NCBI GenBank assembly: GCA_030267965.1
Contig: BRYA01000611.1
Span: forward strand, 1-35,285
Length of the DNA stretch: 35,285 nt
DNA from: Triparma columacea
Lineage: Eukaryota; Sar; Bolidophyceae; Parmales; Triparmaceae
Reading direction: 5' to 3'
Positions 11,284-20,729 of this stretch are shown here, in pieces. Each line of letters starts with the position of its first letter. Position 1 is the stretch's first letter. A program made the translations under genes and the position numbers. The notes beneath the pieces were generated by a model that did not search any database, was not told the origin of the DNA, and worked only from the letters and a program-made list of their open reading frames with translations.

Positions 11284-12165
11284 TCACACAGCATAGTTCC
11301 CGCCCCATTTTTTCGTACCTCGGCGAACCTCATCTAGCTTCGGTGCCTGACCGGGAAGGAGGCGCTGGCCGTTTGCCCTCAAGTTCCCACGCTTTAAAAT
11401 CTCAGACTGTGACACATCAACAATTGCAACATCGAGGGAGAACTGAACAGAATGGCGAAAGGCCGAATCCCCCCACGCCCCCCCATCCTCCCTATTGTGA
11501 ACACCGACGTAAAGGGAGTGGGAATTCGACGCCTGGTAGTCCTCAGTGTAGGTCGGAATTGTAATCTGGTCGTCCCCGTTGTCTCGCGAAATCCACGTTG
11601 AACCAAATTCCGAGGTTGGGCGTTTCACGTCTGCAGAAATATAGAGGTCAAGCTCCCCCTCGGCCTTGCGGGTATCCCCGTACGGTAGTCTCGTGAGCGT
11701 CAAGGAAACCTTGTGGTGATGTTTATGTTGAGCAACGCAAATTTGGAAGTACTCGTACATTCCCACATCAACCGCACTTTGTAGACTCGTCCTCGTCGCA
11801 CTGTCGGCTGAAAATTCGTTGGATGTTTTTGAGTGGTGGAAGATGGCAATCCTGGGGGTAGACGACAAGTCGCCTTGTGAACTAATTGCAAACTCGTCAC
11901 AAAAATTAGAACTCCCATTCTCCACGTCAGAAGAAGATGACGCACCGGATCCACCCATTGCCGCCCCGAGACCAACACGCGCGTTCGGCTCCTTACCGTG
12001 TAGTGTAGTGGTTTGCACATCATGGTCGGAACTGACTTCATCTGTGGTGAGTATATAGGTGACAACGTAGGAAATGATTAGAAGGAGGACAAGGAGAAAG
12101 GCAATGAAGGCCGTCTTCTTCATTTGTAATTCCCGCCGCCGTCTTCCACTATTTTCTTTAGCCAT
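11284..12165 (-). CDS. Type II membrane protein with PPC-like extracellular domain
   Basis: 293 aa from the ATG at 12165, chosen because it places a basic N-terminus (GRRRRELQMKK) directly before a single hydrophobic segment of about 22 residues (FIAFLLVLLLIISYVVTYIL) at about residues 18-40. That is a classic signal-anchor, so the rest would face the lumen or outside. After a Ser/Gly-rich linker, residues about 135-270 resemble a bacterial pre-peptidase C-terminal (PPC) jelly-roll: MYEYFQICV, VSLTLTRLPYGD, ELDLYISADVKRPTSEFG, DDQITIPTYTED, HSLYVGVHN and VQFSLDVAIVD. No protease domain is present. The frame stays open upstream to 12558, but that part is rich in Phe and Cys and contains an acceptor-like site, so I treat it as leader. 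Function unknown. Confidence 0.75.
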   Translation of the reverse strand: MAKENSGRRRRELQMKKTAFIAFLLVLLLIISYVVTYILTTDEVSSDHDVQTTTLHGKEPNARVGLGAAMGGSGASSSSDVENGSSNFCDEFAISSQGDLSSTPRIAIFHHSKTSNEFSADSATRTSLQSAVDVGMYEYFQICVAQHKHHHKVSLTLTRLPYGDTRKAEGELDLYISADVKRPTSEFGSTWISRDNGDDQITIPTYTEDYQASNSHSLYVGVHNREDGGAWGDSAFRHSVQFSLDVAIVDVSQSEILKRGNLRANGQRLLPGQAPKLDEVRRGTKKWGGNYAV

Positions 12166-12918
12166 TCTTCTTTGCCCCCTCAAATTTGGAACAAAAGGGA
12201 CAAAGTGGTTGTGAGGTATTGATTTGCAAAAGGGTGCGTGATTGTAAAAAAAACCAAGTAAGCGAATAATAAGCCCCGTCCCGAACGATGGGAGTAAAAA
12301 AAAAAAATTGTCGCATGCTAATGGATCATCTATGGCCCTCATTAAGAAAGTCCCAATCATGAGGCATCCGAAAAATGGACGCAATCGCCACATAAATCTC
12401 GCCTCGGCGGTGCGCTCGGGCAATTGGGCCTGAAAACAAAATTTACCGAAGTAAGACGTACATGAACACCAATCTGTCACTTCCTCTCTCTCTGGGGCGT
12501 TCTCACGATGTGGGACTGATTGATCAGCTGAACTGAATCTTTCCTCAAAGTTGAACATGGGAAAGTGAGTACAAGCGCATCGAAGGGATGTTCCGATGAG
12601 ACTCCCCGTACATTAACTGCTAAGCTCTATATTACTCCAACGTTTCCTCCTTATCGGCGTTAACAGCTCATGTCAGTTCCCCTCAACTGGGACGAACAAC
12701 AATGGGCAGTTGATCTTTATACTCACCTTACTGACCCCCCCTTCCCTATCCCTCCACACCATGAAAACACAGCGTTGTTATTGGTGAGTAGAAGGCAATA
12801 TAATCAACGCGTATTGGTTTATTGAGAAAAACCTCCTTGACTCCAATCCCACGGCCCCGATCCCAGGTCAGGCTTCTCATCCTTCCCTTACCCCCCCCTC
12901 CTCTCCCCCCCCCCCCAG
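12166..12918. other. Divergent leader region, membrane protein and flotillin; flotillin first exon hidden here
   Basis: This region lies between the start of the minus-strand membrane protein and the first certain flotillin exon. A CAAATTTG palindrome sits at 12181-12188, 15 bp from the membrane protein start. The flotillin start exon must lie here because exon 12919 opens mid-codon (phase 1). ATGs at 12557, 12670 and 12761 precede plausible GTGAG donors but give the wrong phase. The last 15 bases before exon 12919 are almost pure C. Confidence 0.5.
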
Positions 12919-14394
12919 CTTCACCTAACGAGTGCAAGGTCGTGTCCGGATGCGGGGGCTCGCAATTCAAAGTTGGACAATCCTTTTGGGTCTGGTGCAT
13001 GATTCAGCAGTGGCGTAAGATCGGGCTGAACCTCATCACCCTTGAGGTCACCTCCATCGACGTCGAGACTAGCCACGGTGTCAAACTCACTGTAAAGGGT
13101 ATCTGCCAGGTCAAGGTTAAGACAACCAAGCTCGATGCACACGGCAACTTGGAACCTGATCATAACAACATCAGACTTGCCGCTCAGCACTTCCTCGGTC
13201 AGCCCGAGTCTGAGATCGCTGAGGCGCTCCAGCTCACCATGGAGGGTCACCAGCGTCAGGTGCTCGGAACCCTCAACGTCGAGGAGATCTACAAGGACCG
13301 CGAGGCCTTTGCTTCCAAGGTTATGGAGGGTGTCATGAGCGACCTCCACGGCATGGGATACGAGATTGTGAGTTACGTCGTCGTCGATGTCAAGGATAGC
13401 AATGGGTACATGGATGCCTTGGGAGCCACCCAGACTGCCCTTGTGAAGAGGGAGGCCGCCGAGGGAGTGAGCAGGAACGAGTCTGAGCAGAGGAAGAAGG
13501 TCGCCGAGTACAAGGCGCAGGCTGACATCGTCGAGGCCCAACAGTCCTCATCAGCCAGAATTGAAGTCGAGGCGAGGAAGAATGACGCCGCGATTGCCGT
13601 GAACAAGCAGAAGGAGATGACTGCTGATTCCGAGAAGGTGAGGGTGGCGAAAGTTAGGGTTAAATAATGGAATGTAACGCGCCTCATAGCTATAGGACTA
13701 ACCTTCAATCATCCCCCCCCCCTTCCCGTAGTTGCTTGAACTCAAGAAGGCCAACAACAACGCCGAGGTTAACAAGCAGAGGGAGATGGCCGTCGCCGCC
13801 GGTCAGATCGAGAAGGCAAAGCAGCAGCAGGTTATCAGGAAGGAGATGACCCAACAGGAGGTCGAGGAGGCGCTCATCAGGGTTAAGGTCGCCGAGCAAG
13901 TCGCTTTGCAGGCCCAGGAAGAGGCCAAGGGAGTCTCTCTTGCCGAGCTTGTGGAGCAGAAGAACAGGGCCGAGGCCGTCAAGGTCGAAGCCGATGCCCA
14001 AGCCTCGAAGATCCGCGCCTATGCCAACGCCGAGGCCGACAAGATATCTGCCATTGGTTCCTCCGAGGCAGCCGCCATCGAGGCAAAGGGTATGGCTGAG
14101 GCCAAGGTCCTCAAGGAGAAGAACCAGACCTTCCAGTACATGGGAGAGGCCGGTCTCGCCAGTACCATTGTCGAGAAGCTTCCCGAGATCGCCGCTGCTA
14201 TCGCCGGTCCCCTCAGCCAGACCGAGAAGATGGTCTTCATCTCTCAGGACAGCGCCACTGGGAGCAAGGTTACCAACGACATCATCAAGACGATCGCCAC
14301 CATGCCGGATGCCGTCGAGAGTTTGACGGGAATCGACTTGAAGGGGGCCATCGCGAAGGCTGTCGCAAACCAGCCCAAGGGATTGAAGATGTAA
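12919..14394 (+). CDS. Flotillin/reggie-like protein (5' exon unresolved)
   Basis: SPFH-family scaffold that lines membrane microdomains on the cytosolic face and is linked to endocytosis and signalling. Two clear exons, 12919-13637 and 13732-14394, join in frame (donor GTGAGG, acceptor after a run of ten C) and encode about 460 aa. The first exon starts two bases into a codon, so a short N-terminal exon is missing. The N-terminus reads SPNECKVVSGCGGSQFKVG, the family hallmark. The SPFH core includes EIAEALQLTMEGHQRQVLGT, NVEEIYKDREAF and MGYEIVSYVVVDVKD. The second half is a long Ala/Glu/Lys coiled coil (AEADKISAIGSSEAAAIEAK). The end, TIVEKLPEIAAAIAGPLSQ and PDAVESLTGIDL, matches flotillin C-termini. 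Codon use is strongly C/G-ending, suggesting high expression. Confidence 0.93.
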
Positions 14395-14515
14395 GGTGGT
14401 GAACAGGGGGGGGTGAAGAATTTAATGAAAACCATATGAAGAGACAATGATCGGTGAACACATTAAGAAACATACATAAACATTGGTTTGAAATACAAAA
14501 TAACATATTCACGTA

Positions 14516-15641
14516 TCATCGCTGGTTCTCTGAATCCTCGTCCGCCCCATCAAATAGCCAGTTAACGTTGTCACTCATCATGAGTACATCGGTCGGTCGG
14601 GGTTGAAGATCCCCATGCCGCCCCCACCCCTCTGGTTCATCCGCCGAATTATTTCTGCTAGATGATAGAGTTATTGGGATCGTTGTGGCGATCTTTGTCT
14701 TGACTTCAGTAGCCTTCTTCATCGTCTCCATTCCAAAATCAGTAACGCCGGCGGCTGCCACCTTGAGTAGCGCGATGCTCTTGTTGCTATCGCAGCTGTC
14801 TGCCCGGTTTGATTTGGAAGCCACAGTCTCGCCGCCAACAATAGCGTCGAAGTCCTCGGACGAGCTGCTCCCCTCTGTGCTCGCGGTGTTTTTCTCGTTT
14901 AGCTCCTCCGCCTTTCCGGCAGTCACGCCACAGTCAGGCAGCTGCCGTAAGGCGGCCTCTTCCAGCACCTTGCTCTCGCTCGCAGCCCGGGTTCGCGACT
15001 TTAGCAACTCGAGAGCGCCCTCGTTTATCCCTATGCTATCGAGCCTGCCAACGCTCAGGTGCTCAATCCCCTTCGGTGGCACCGGGCTAGAAGATCTTCT
15101 AGCCGAAGGCTCCCCCACGGGCGGCACGATCATCCAGTTTGTGGGGTCCTTGCCCTTCTCGCTTCCGTCAGCAAGGATCTCAGGACCACCGCCGTACTGT
15201 TTTATCCACACGCTCCAAACTTCCCTGCAAACGATTCGAAAGTCCCCGTCCGATTCATTGACCTGAGAATGGGTGCAGTGTGGGAATTACGCAAGTCCTT
15301 GTTAGTCTGCGTCAACGACAACGAGTACCGCATCTCCGCATTTATCTCACCTCCATCTTCAGGTTCTCCCTGGGCTCGTTCAGTCCATTCACCAGTGTTG
15401 TCAACGAAACATTATCGATTGGCCCGGGCTTCGGTCCATCCCACTGCGCGGCATAGCTCAGCCACGAAGCAACCCAGTGGCTGGAGATCACATTGACCCT
15501 GCCAGTGATCACCTTGGGCTGGGAGGATTCTATAAGGAGAATGGAATCTAGCTCGTCCAACTTTGCTGCGCGAAGGAACTCGTCGGAGTTTTCTGTGGAA
15601 GTAGAGGGGGGAGGAGGAAGGTGGGTGCACATCTGCCCCAT
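14516..15641 (-). CDS. DUSP-domain protein without a visible peptidase
   Basis: Two minus-strand exons, 15641-15351 and 15262-14516, joined as NLKMEVNESDGDF, giving 345 aa. The region at about residues 25-125 matches the DUSP domain found in ubiquitin-specific proteases: VISSHWVASWLSYAAQWDG, then PGPIDNVSLTTLV and, in the second exon, FRIVCREVWSVWIKQYGGGP. The remaining 220 residues are Ser/Glu-rich and low-complexity, with no Cys or His boxes of a USP catalytic core. It may act as an adaptor in ubiquitin signalling. The start at 15641 is the first ATG of the frame, but a pyrimidine tract ending in ACAG just before AAAACTCCGACG could be an acceptor, so the first 17 codons are less certain. 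It is divergent from FAM32A, and its 3' end faces flotillin 121 bp away. Confidence 0.8.
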
Positions 15642-15862
15642 TGTTTGGGAAGGGAGGTTCGGTGCAAGGTCTGGGACTGAGTGGCAGGTTTATCAAGTTG
15701 GGGGGAGGGGAGAGAGGAGCGAGGTGGGCAAAAGCAAGGACCAAGGGACTAAGGAGATTTGGGGGGTGGAGAGGCCCGTGGCAGTTTTGTGTGGGCGAGG
15801 TTAGAATCTGTCTTATCGACAGTCTTGACAGAATGAGAAAAGGGCAAATTTTGCTGGATTTC

Positions 15863-16414
15863 ATGAGCGACTCAGAAGACGACGGACCTGTGTTTACAGG
15901 TAAGTTTGTCGGTTTGTTGGTTATAGGGTTCGGATATAGTGTTACTTTTTGCTGAGAGGGCTTGCTATGCGTATTTGAGCTCCATTGGGGAAAGCCTTCG
16001 GTATGCCTGTGCAATTTAATCACCTATCAATCGACTTCTGTGGTGTAATTTGGATTCTAACTCGACGTTCAATACTCAGGGGGAAAATTGAGTTTCCTAG
16101 ACGACCTAAAGAAAAAGAAGAAGAAAAAAAAGAAGAAGAGCAAGAAGGACAAGAAGAGAAAGGCAGAGGAAGTTGAGGAGGCCGACAGGGCCGAGGCTGC
16201 TGCTGCCGATTCTGACGAATCAGACGACGAGTACTCCGACATGACGGCCGCGGAGAAGTCGGCAGCTAAGAAGAAGAGGTTGAGAGAGACCAACGAGATT
16301 GCACAGGTCGCTGGGAAGAGCCACAGGGAGAGGGTCGACGAGTACAACGCGAAGCTCGGGCAGCTGACTGAGCACAACGATCTGCCAAGGATATCGGCCG
16401 CGGGTAACGGTTAG
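15863..16414 (+). CDS. FAM32A: FAM32A-like spliceosomal protein
   Basis: Small basic nuclear protein; in humans FAM32A is a C* spliceosome component that reaches into the active site to help exon ligation. Exons are 15863-15899 and 16080-16414 (donor GTAAGT), joined as PVFTGGKLSFLDDLKKK, 123 aa. A run of ten lysines and a KKDKKRK cluster follow, then an acidic Ser/Asp patch. The diagnostic C-terminus is SHRERVDEYNAKLGQLTEH followed by NDLPRIS. An in-frame ATG at 15833 would add 10 residues. I prefer 15863 because the product then begins MSDSEDDGP and a GCAAATTTTGC palindrome falls in the leader. The gene is convergent with RFC3, 74 bp between stops. Confidence 0.9.
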
Positions 16415-16488
16415 GGTGGAGAGTTGTGTGTTTTGTCTTGGAAACTAATGTATTTACACAGACTGGCACTTGTCCCTATTAAATTCGA

Positions 16489-17995
16489 TCACCCGAACAA
16501 GTTCGTCAAGTACTCCTTGTAGCAAGCCATGAACTTCGCGACGAAAGCTTCCAGGTGGAATATTTCCTTGCTCCCCCCGTTTAGCCTGGCCTCGTAGTAT
16601 GCAGCGTGCTTGACGATTTCGTGCTTCAGGCTGTCGTCCGTGTTCTTCATTAGCTCCTTGACCAGGGTCCTCATGATGACCCCAGCTGGGATGCAGTTCG
16701 TGAGGAGCTCGTACATCATCTCCCTCGCCTGCAGAAGCTTCTGGGGGGACTGCTCCGCCGTGATCTCAGAGGCAAGGCGGACAATGTACTCCTCCCAATC
16801 GCAGCGAGGGACCTGCATGGAGGGGTTGAGGTCGGGGTCCATGGTGTGGGCAGACTCAAGCATGAGGAGGGCTCGGCGGAGGTTGCGGGAGGACAGTTGG
16901 GAGATGGAGAGGGCGAGGGCGGGGGAGAGGGTTAAGTTCTCGCGGGAGGCGGTGGAGATTAGGATGGAGGTTATTTCGTCGTGGGTGGGGGAGGAGAGCC
17001 TGGGAGTGAGACAGAGATGTGGTGAGGGAGAGAGGTTAGGGGAAAGGGGAGGGGGAGGAAAGGGGAGAGGGAGGAAAGGAATGAAGTAAACCACACGCAC
17101 CTGATGCCCAGGCACCTGCTCTTGAGGGGTCCGATGACCTTACTGCTGTTCCTCGCAACCAGGACAAGGCGGCATACACCAGTGTACTTTTCCATGGTCC
17201 TCCTCAGCCCGGCCTGCGCCTGCTTGGTCAGGGTGTCGACCTCGTTGAGGACGACTGTCTTGAAGGGGACCCCAGTCTTGGACTGGAAGAGGGGGGCATT
17301 GGAGGCGATCTCCTTGAGGACAGTACCGATCACGAAACGATCGTAGATCCCAGCGTCGGAAGGAGTCATCTCAATGTGGCTGTTGGAGGATATCATGTTG
17401 ATCTGGGAGTGTGTTGGGGAGGGGGGGAGGGGGGGAGGGGGGGGAGCGATGGAGGAGGGATGGGGGCGGGTGTGAGTTTTAAAATCCTATGTGCGATCCG
17501 TCGCTCGTCCTCCTCCCCGTCCAATCTCTCCCCCCTCCCCCATCCTCACCTCAACCTTCCTGTTAGTGGGGGTGGTGAAGGTCTTGCTCTCCAGCCTGAG
17601 CTTATCAACAGTGTTACCGTACAGCCCTCTAAGCAAAGCATGGATACGAGTTTTCTTCCCCGCACCGGAGGGACCGTACACAAGCAGGTGAGGGAGGGAC
17701 TTTGCTGAAGACATAGTTACGAGACTGGAGGGGGTGGGAGGGAGAAGGGGTTCAGGGGGTGAGTTGGGATAATTTGGGGTAATTTTTGTGAATATCGAAA
17801 GAACACAAGTTATAGTAGTAGGAATATAGCACGAAAAAATGTTTGATGAGGGTAAAATTTGGGTGGAGGGAGAGCGGAGGGAGATGTGTGAAAGTGTTTT
17901 TTTGGGGGGATTGGTGTCGCTCACCGTTTGGTTAGGTCATCGTGGTAGTCAAGTGTCGCAAGAGTCTTAGGACGGTGTTTGTCTACCCACAACAT
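16489..17995 (-). CDS. RFC3: Replication factor C subunit 3 (human RFC3, yeast Rfc5 type)
   Basis: Small subunit of the RFC clamp loader, which opens and loads PCNA at primer-template junctions during nuclear DNA replication. Four minus-strand exons, 17995-17925, 17724-17550, 17402-17101 and 16999-16489, join in frame to give 352 aa, against 356 in human. The N-terminus is MLWVDKHRPKTLATLDYH. Walker A GPSGAGKKT is at residues 41-49. The Walker B equivalent VVLNEVDTLTK is at about 132-142 and lacks the usual DExx, as expected for this subunit. The SRC arginine-finger motif (KSRCLGIR) is at about 176-183. The C-terminal collar includes SSRNLRRALLMLE, YELLTNCIPAGVIM and FHLEAFVAKFMACYKEYL. Donors are GTGAGC, GTGAGG and GTGCGT. 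Its start is 71 bp from the next divergent gene. Confidence 0.96.
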
Positions 17996-18066
17996 GCCGA
18001 CGAATTTATTATTTGAGGAATTTTTAGCATAGAGCCACAAGGCAAGAGACAAAATCCCCAATCAAC
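17996..18066. promoter_or_regulatory. 71-bp bidirectional promoter/5' leaders, RFC3 and small membrane protein
   Basis: This is the entire space between two divergent start codons. It is A/T-rich (about 20 bases around 18003-18030 are almost all A and T) with no poly-C. There is no exact palindrome like those in the 8.5 and 19.1 kb spacers. Assignment rests on position. Confidence 0.5.
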
Positions 18067-18318
18067 ATGGGCTCAACTGTTAGACACGTATTTGACACTT
18101 TTGCCACGGGACAAATCGTCGATATTCTCACTATTGCCGTCATTTTACTGTATATTTTTGTCCTATTCATTTACAACAAAGGGAAGGTGTCGACTAAGAT
18201 TGCGATATCCTTTCTCACCCTCCTCGTTTGCGACATGCCTTACGATCAATCCTTAATGAAGCGGGAAGGCGTTCTCAAACCCCTATTTCTCGCCACACTT
18301 GGCAGAGAAGAGCTGTAA
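18067..18318 (+). CDS. Small membrane protein, unrecognised
   Basis: 83 aa, single exon. Residues about 16-37 (QIVDILTIAVILLYIFVLF) form one strong transmembrane helix. A second weaker hydrophobic stretch is at about 44-56 (TKIAISFLTLLVC). The rest is short and polar (YDQSLMKREGVLKP). The short length and the position directly divergent from RFC3 support a real gene, but I see no family match. It could also be the 5' exon of a longer transcript, although the frame stops at 18318 without a clear donor. Confidence 0.5.
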   Translation: MGSTVRHVFDTFATGQIVDILTIAVILLYIFVLFIYNKGKVSTKIAISFLTLLVCDMPYDQSLMKREGVLKPLFLATLGREEL

Positions 18319-18510
18319 CCGGAACCAGCCCTCATCTCCACAAATGCAATATATGTCAGAGGTTTTGTTGGGAGGTGAACTTTGGAAGGGTTAAGGGGCG
18401 TAGGAAAGGAACAGGGAGAAAGGGTGGAGGGAATTTATTATGCAGTAAAAAAAAAAAAAGCTTTGCGATTGCTCAAAGGCATTTGCTTGTTGGTAAAACC
18501 CTCCTCAGAA
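18319..18510. other. Convergent 3' region, no gene seen
   Basis: 192 bp between the stops of the small membrane protein and the minus-strand gene that follows. It contains an A-run at 18448-18459 and G-rich sequence. Nothing else recognised. Confidence 0.5.
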
Positions 18511-19099
18511 TTAGTCCTCCTTCACGTCAAAGTCTGGATATATGTACGCCTGTAAAGCTTCATCCCACTCTCCTTGTGCCTCCCCCTCCCCCCCTTCAAC
18601 CCCCCCGTCACTCGCCATAACCTCAACTTCCATAGCATCCCTGATGGCTTCTAGCCCAGAGGGAGGTGAAGGAGGAGGAGGAGGGGACACCTGGTTCATG
18701 GGCCTACCAACTCCATCAGCACCCTCGTCGACCCCGATGGCATTGGCTGGGAGAGGAACGAAAGGGCGAACTCGACCTTTTTCTCTAAGGAACTGGAGTG
18801 GTGGGAGGTAAGATATTCGGCAACACCAAGGGTTTTAGGATTGTGGTGTAGACATTGGGATCGGGGCTGGGCGAGGGGTGGATAGGGCAATAAAATCATA
18901 GTCCCCTTACCTTCATGGCATCGTTTTCGTCTTTAGAAGCATCATTTTTTGAGGCATCGTCATTCTGCGACGATTGCAGTTTTGAGATGTATTTCAAACC
19001 TAAACTGAAGGACTTTGATTGAAACGAATGAGATAAATGGAATGAAGTTGTTGTCAGAAAGATTGACAATGATAAAAGAAGTAGGGTCGCTTTACCCAT
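18511..19099 (-). CDS. Putative plastid-targeted or secreted protein, unknown function
   Basis: Two minus-strand exons, 19099-18911 and 18792-18511 (donor GTAAGG, acceptor TCCAG), 156 aa. The N-terminus (MGKATLLLLSLSIFLTTTSF) is a clear signal peptide. The predicted cleavage falls before Phe20, followed by Ser, Lys and His with little acid (HLSHSFQSKSF). A signal peptide with Phe at +1 and a basic Ser-rich stretch is how stramenopile plastid presequences look, but the motif is TTSF rather than ASAF, so targeting is inference. The mature part has an Asn/Asp/Lys stretch, a segment FLREKGRVRPFVPLPANAIG, a Pro-rich run and an acidic end (YIYPDFDVKED). No family recognised. Its start is 70 bp from the divergent neighbour. 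Confidence 0.7.
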
Positions 19100-19169
19100 C
19101 AATAGAAAAGACGACAAAAGGGTAACCCAAATTTGGTCAATTTCCCAACCCTACTTCACCTTCTCAGAG
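19100..19169. promoter_or_regulatory. 70-bp bidirectional promoter/5' leaders
   Basis: This is the entire space between the start codons at 19099 (minus) and 19170 (plus). It contains a perfect palindrome CCAAATTTGG at 19127-19136, close to the middle. That resembles the GCAAATTTGC in the RPN1 spacer. Confidence 0.5.
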
Positions 19170-20607
19170 ATGGGTGCACTCAACACCAAAAACAAAATAG
19201 TCTACGAAGAGAGGGGAAGAGAGAACTTTACAACGGGATCATTCAAAATACCCAACAAAGGTAATGCATTAGAGTACATTGAACCTCCCTTTCTCGACCC
19301 CTTCCTCTTACCCCTTCCTCTTACCCCCTCCTCTTACCCTCCACCGTCCCCCAGCCGACAAAGGGCCCATGGGTTTTGGAGTAATACCATCGGCAAAGGC
19401 CGTAATCCGCAGCGCTTTCATGAAACGTTTCCTGACGAAGCTCTACAAAAAGGAGATCAAATTACAGAAGCATACCGGCCCACTTTGCTGGTCGTGCGTC
19501 TCGCATACTGACCCGTCGGATAGGGATACCGCGACTATGAACGTTGCGATGCCTGATTTTTCCGCAGAGTACTGGTGCACGTACCTGCCCTCCTCCAAGT
19601 TCCCAATATTCAGATTCAGCTTCCCTGACTGGGCAAACTACGCCGCCCTGACAATCTACGACGTTTGTGGTCTCCCATTAGCCTCAATAAACCTCCACGA
19701 TTCCCTAACCCTCCCCTCCACTTCCTCCTTCCTCCGTCTTACCGACGGTACCTGCCTGGTCAACATGTACCCTTGGCTTCCCCGTAAAAACAACCTCGGT
19801 CCTCTCTGTGCGATCTTCCGTGTCTACCGTCCCCCCTCTGTAACCGTGACCCCCTTAGAGGACATGCCTTTGGTATACTTCGTCGATAGGGTTGAGGCCA
19901 AGTCACTCGACCTTTGTTCGATGGAAGGGAGGCCTGAGGTACCGAGGGCAGACAGGGAGCTAGCGAGGTCAAGGGGCAAGGTCGTTGGAGATACGTTCAT
20001 GGCTATGATTGCCAAGGTGAGAGCCCTCAAACCAATTAAGCCCCGTAAAACCTTAAAAAACCCGGGAATCTAAACCCCTCCCCTCCCCCAATCCCCCTTG
20101 AAACCCCAGTATTTGAAGCCCCTACGTCCCCACCAGTTCGGTACCCAATTCTACCACCCCAACAACGTGGGTGGATTATTCGTTAACTTCAACGCTACCT
20201 ACGTTATAGCCTTCCTTCCCCCCACTTTAACCTGTCTCAAGTTAACAGGGCAAGTACCAGAGAGGGAGGACTGGAGATGTTATTACGGTATAATGGCCGT
20301 GTCTTATGAAAGCACGGAGACTTGGGGGTGTAGGACTGTCGAGGATCTAGGTGGTTGGGGGAATTCTTATGAGGTTTACGTTACGAGGGGGGGAGAGGAT
20401 GAGGCGAGGATTGCAGGGTATGAGGGGAGGGAGGGGGAATTTCTTATGGACTGGGGGGGGGGGAAGGGAAATGTTGGTGTGGTTCTTAGGTATTTACACT
20501 ACTTTGTTGAAGAGGCGGAAGAGGAGAGGAGGAAACTGCAGGAACTTGACGGGAGGATGGAGGGGGACTTTGATATTCCAGGCTTGGCCAAGGTCGAGTA
20601 TTTTTGA
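19170..20607 (+). CDS. Unrecognised 416-aa protein, possible DUF1254/DUF1214-like fold
   Basis: Exons 19170-19260, 19355-20016 and 20110-20607 (donors GTAATG and GTGAGA) join in frame as FKIPNKADKGPMGFG and MIAKYLKPLRPHQFG. No signal peptide or membrane helix is evident. The N-terminal half has FRFSFPDWANYAALTIYDV, then CGLPLASINLHD and GPLCAIFRVYRPP. The C-terminal half has DWRCYYGIMAVSYESTET, RTVEDLGGWGNSYEVYVTRG and VGVVLRYLHYF. This order, YxxLxxYDxxGLPxAS followed by RVYRP and a second beta-rich half, is loosely like bacterial DUF1254/DUF1214 proteins, but the similarity is by eye and weak. The C-terminus is acidic and charged. Convergent with the mitochondrial carrier; 122 bp between stops. 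Confidence 0.8.
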
Positions 20608-20729
20608 TGTTAGCTGCTTGAGCGTATTTTGCATAAGTCCTGGGTGTACTTTTGAGACAAACATTTTTCCTTCCCTTGGGGGGTAATATATTTTTGTTCC
20701 TCCTCCTCCCCTCCTCCCCCCCTTCTACT

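Noticed and set aside
12166..12558. N-terminal extension of the PPC-like membrane protein by 131 codons
   Set aside because: It would put extra Phe/Cys-rich sequence before a clear signal-anchor and contains an acceptor-like TTTTCAG. More likely leader or a separate exon.
12670..12783. Candidate flotillin first exon (38 codons ending at GTGAG)
   Set aside because: Phase 0, but the next certain exon needs phase 1. Rescue through a middle exon would need an intron of about 42 bp, far below the shortest seen here (76 bp).
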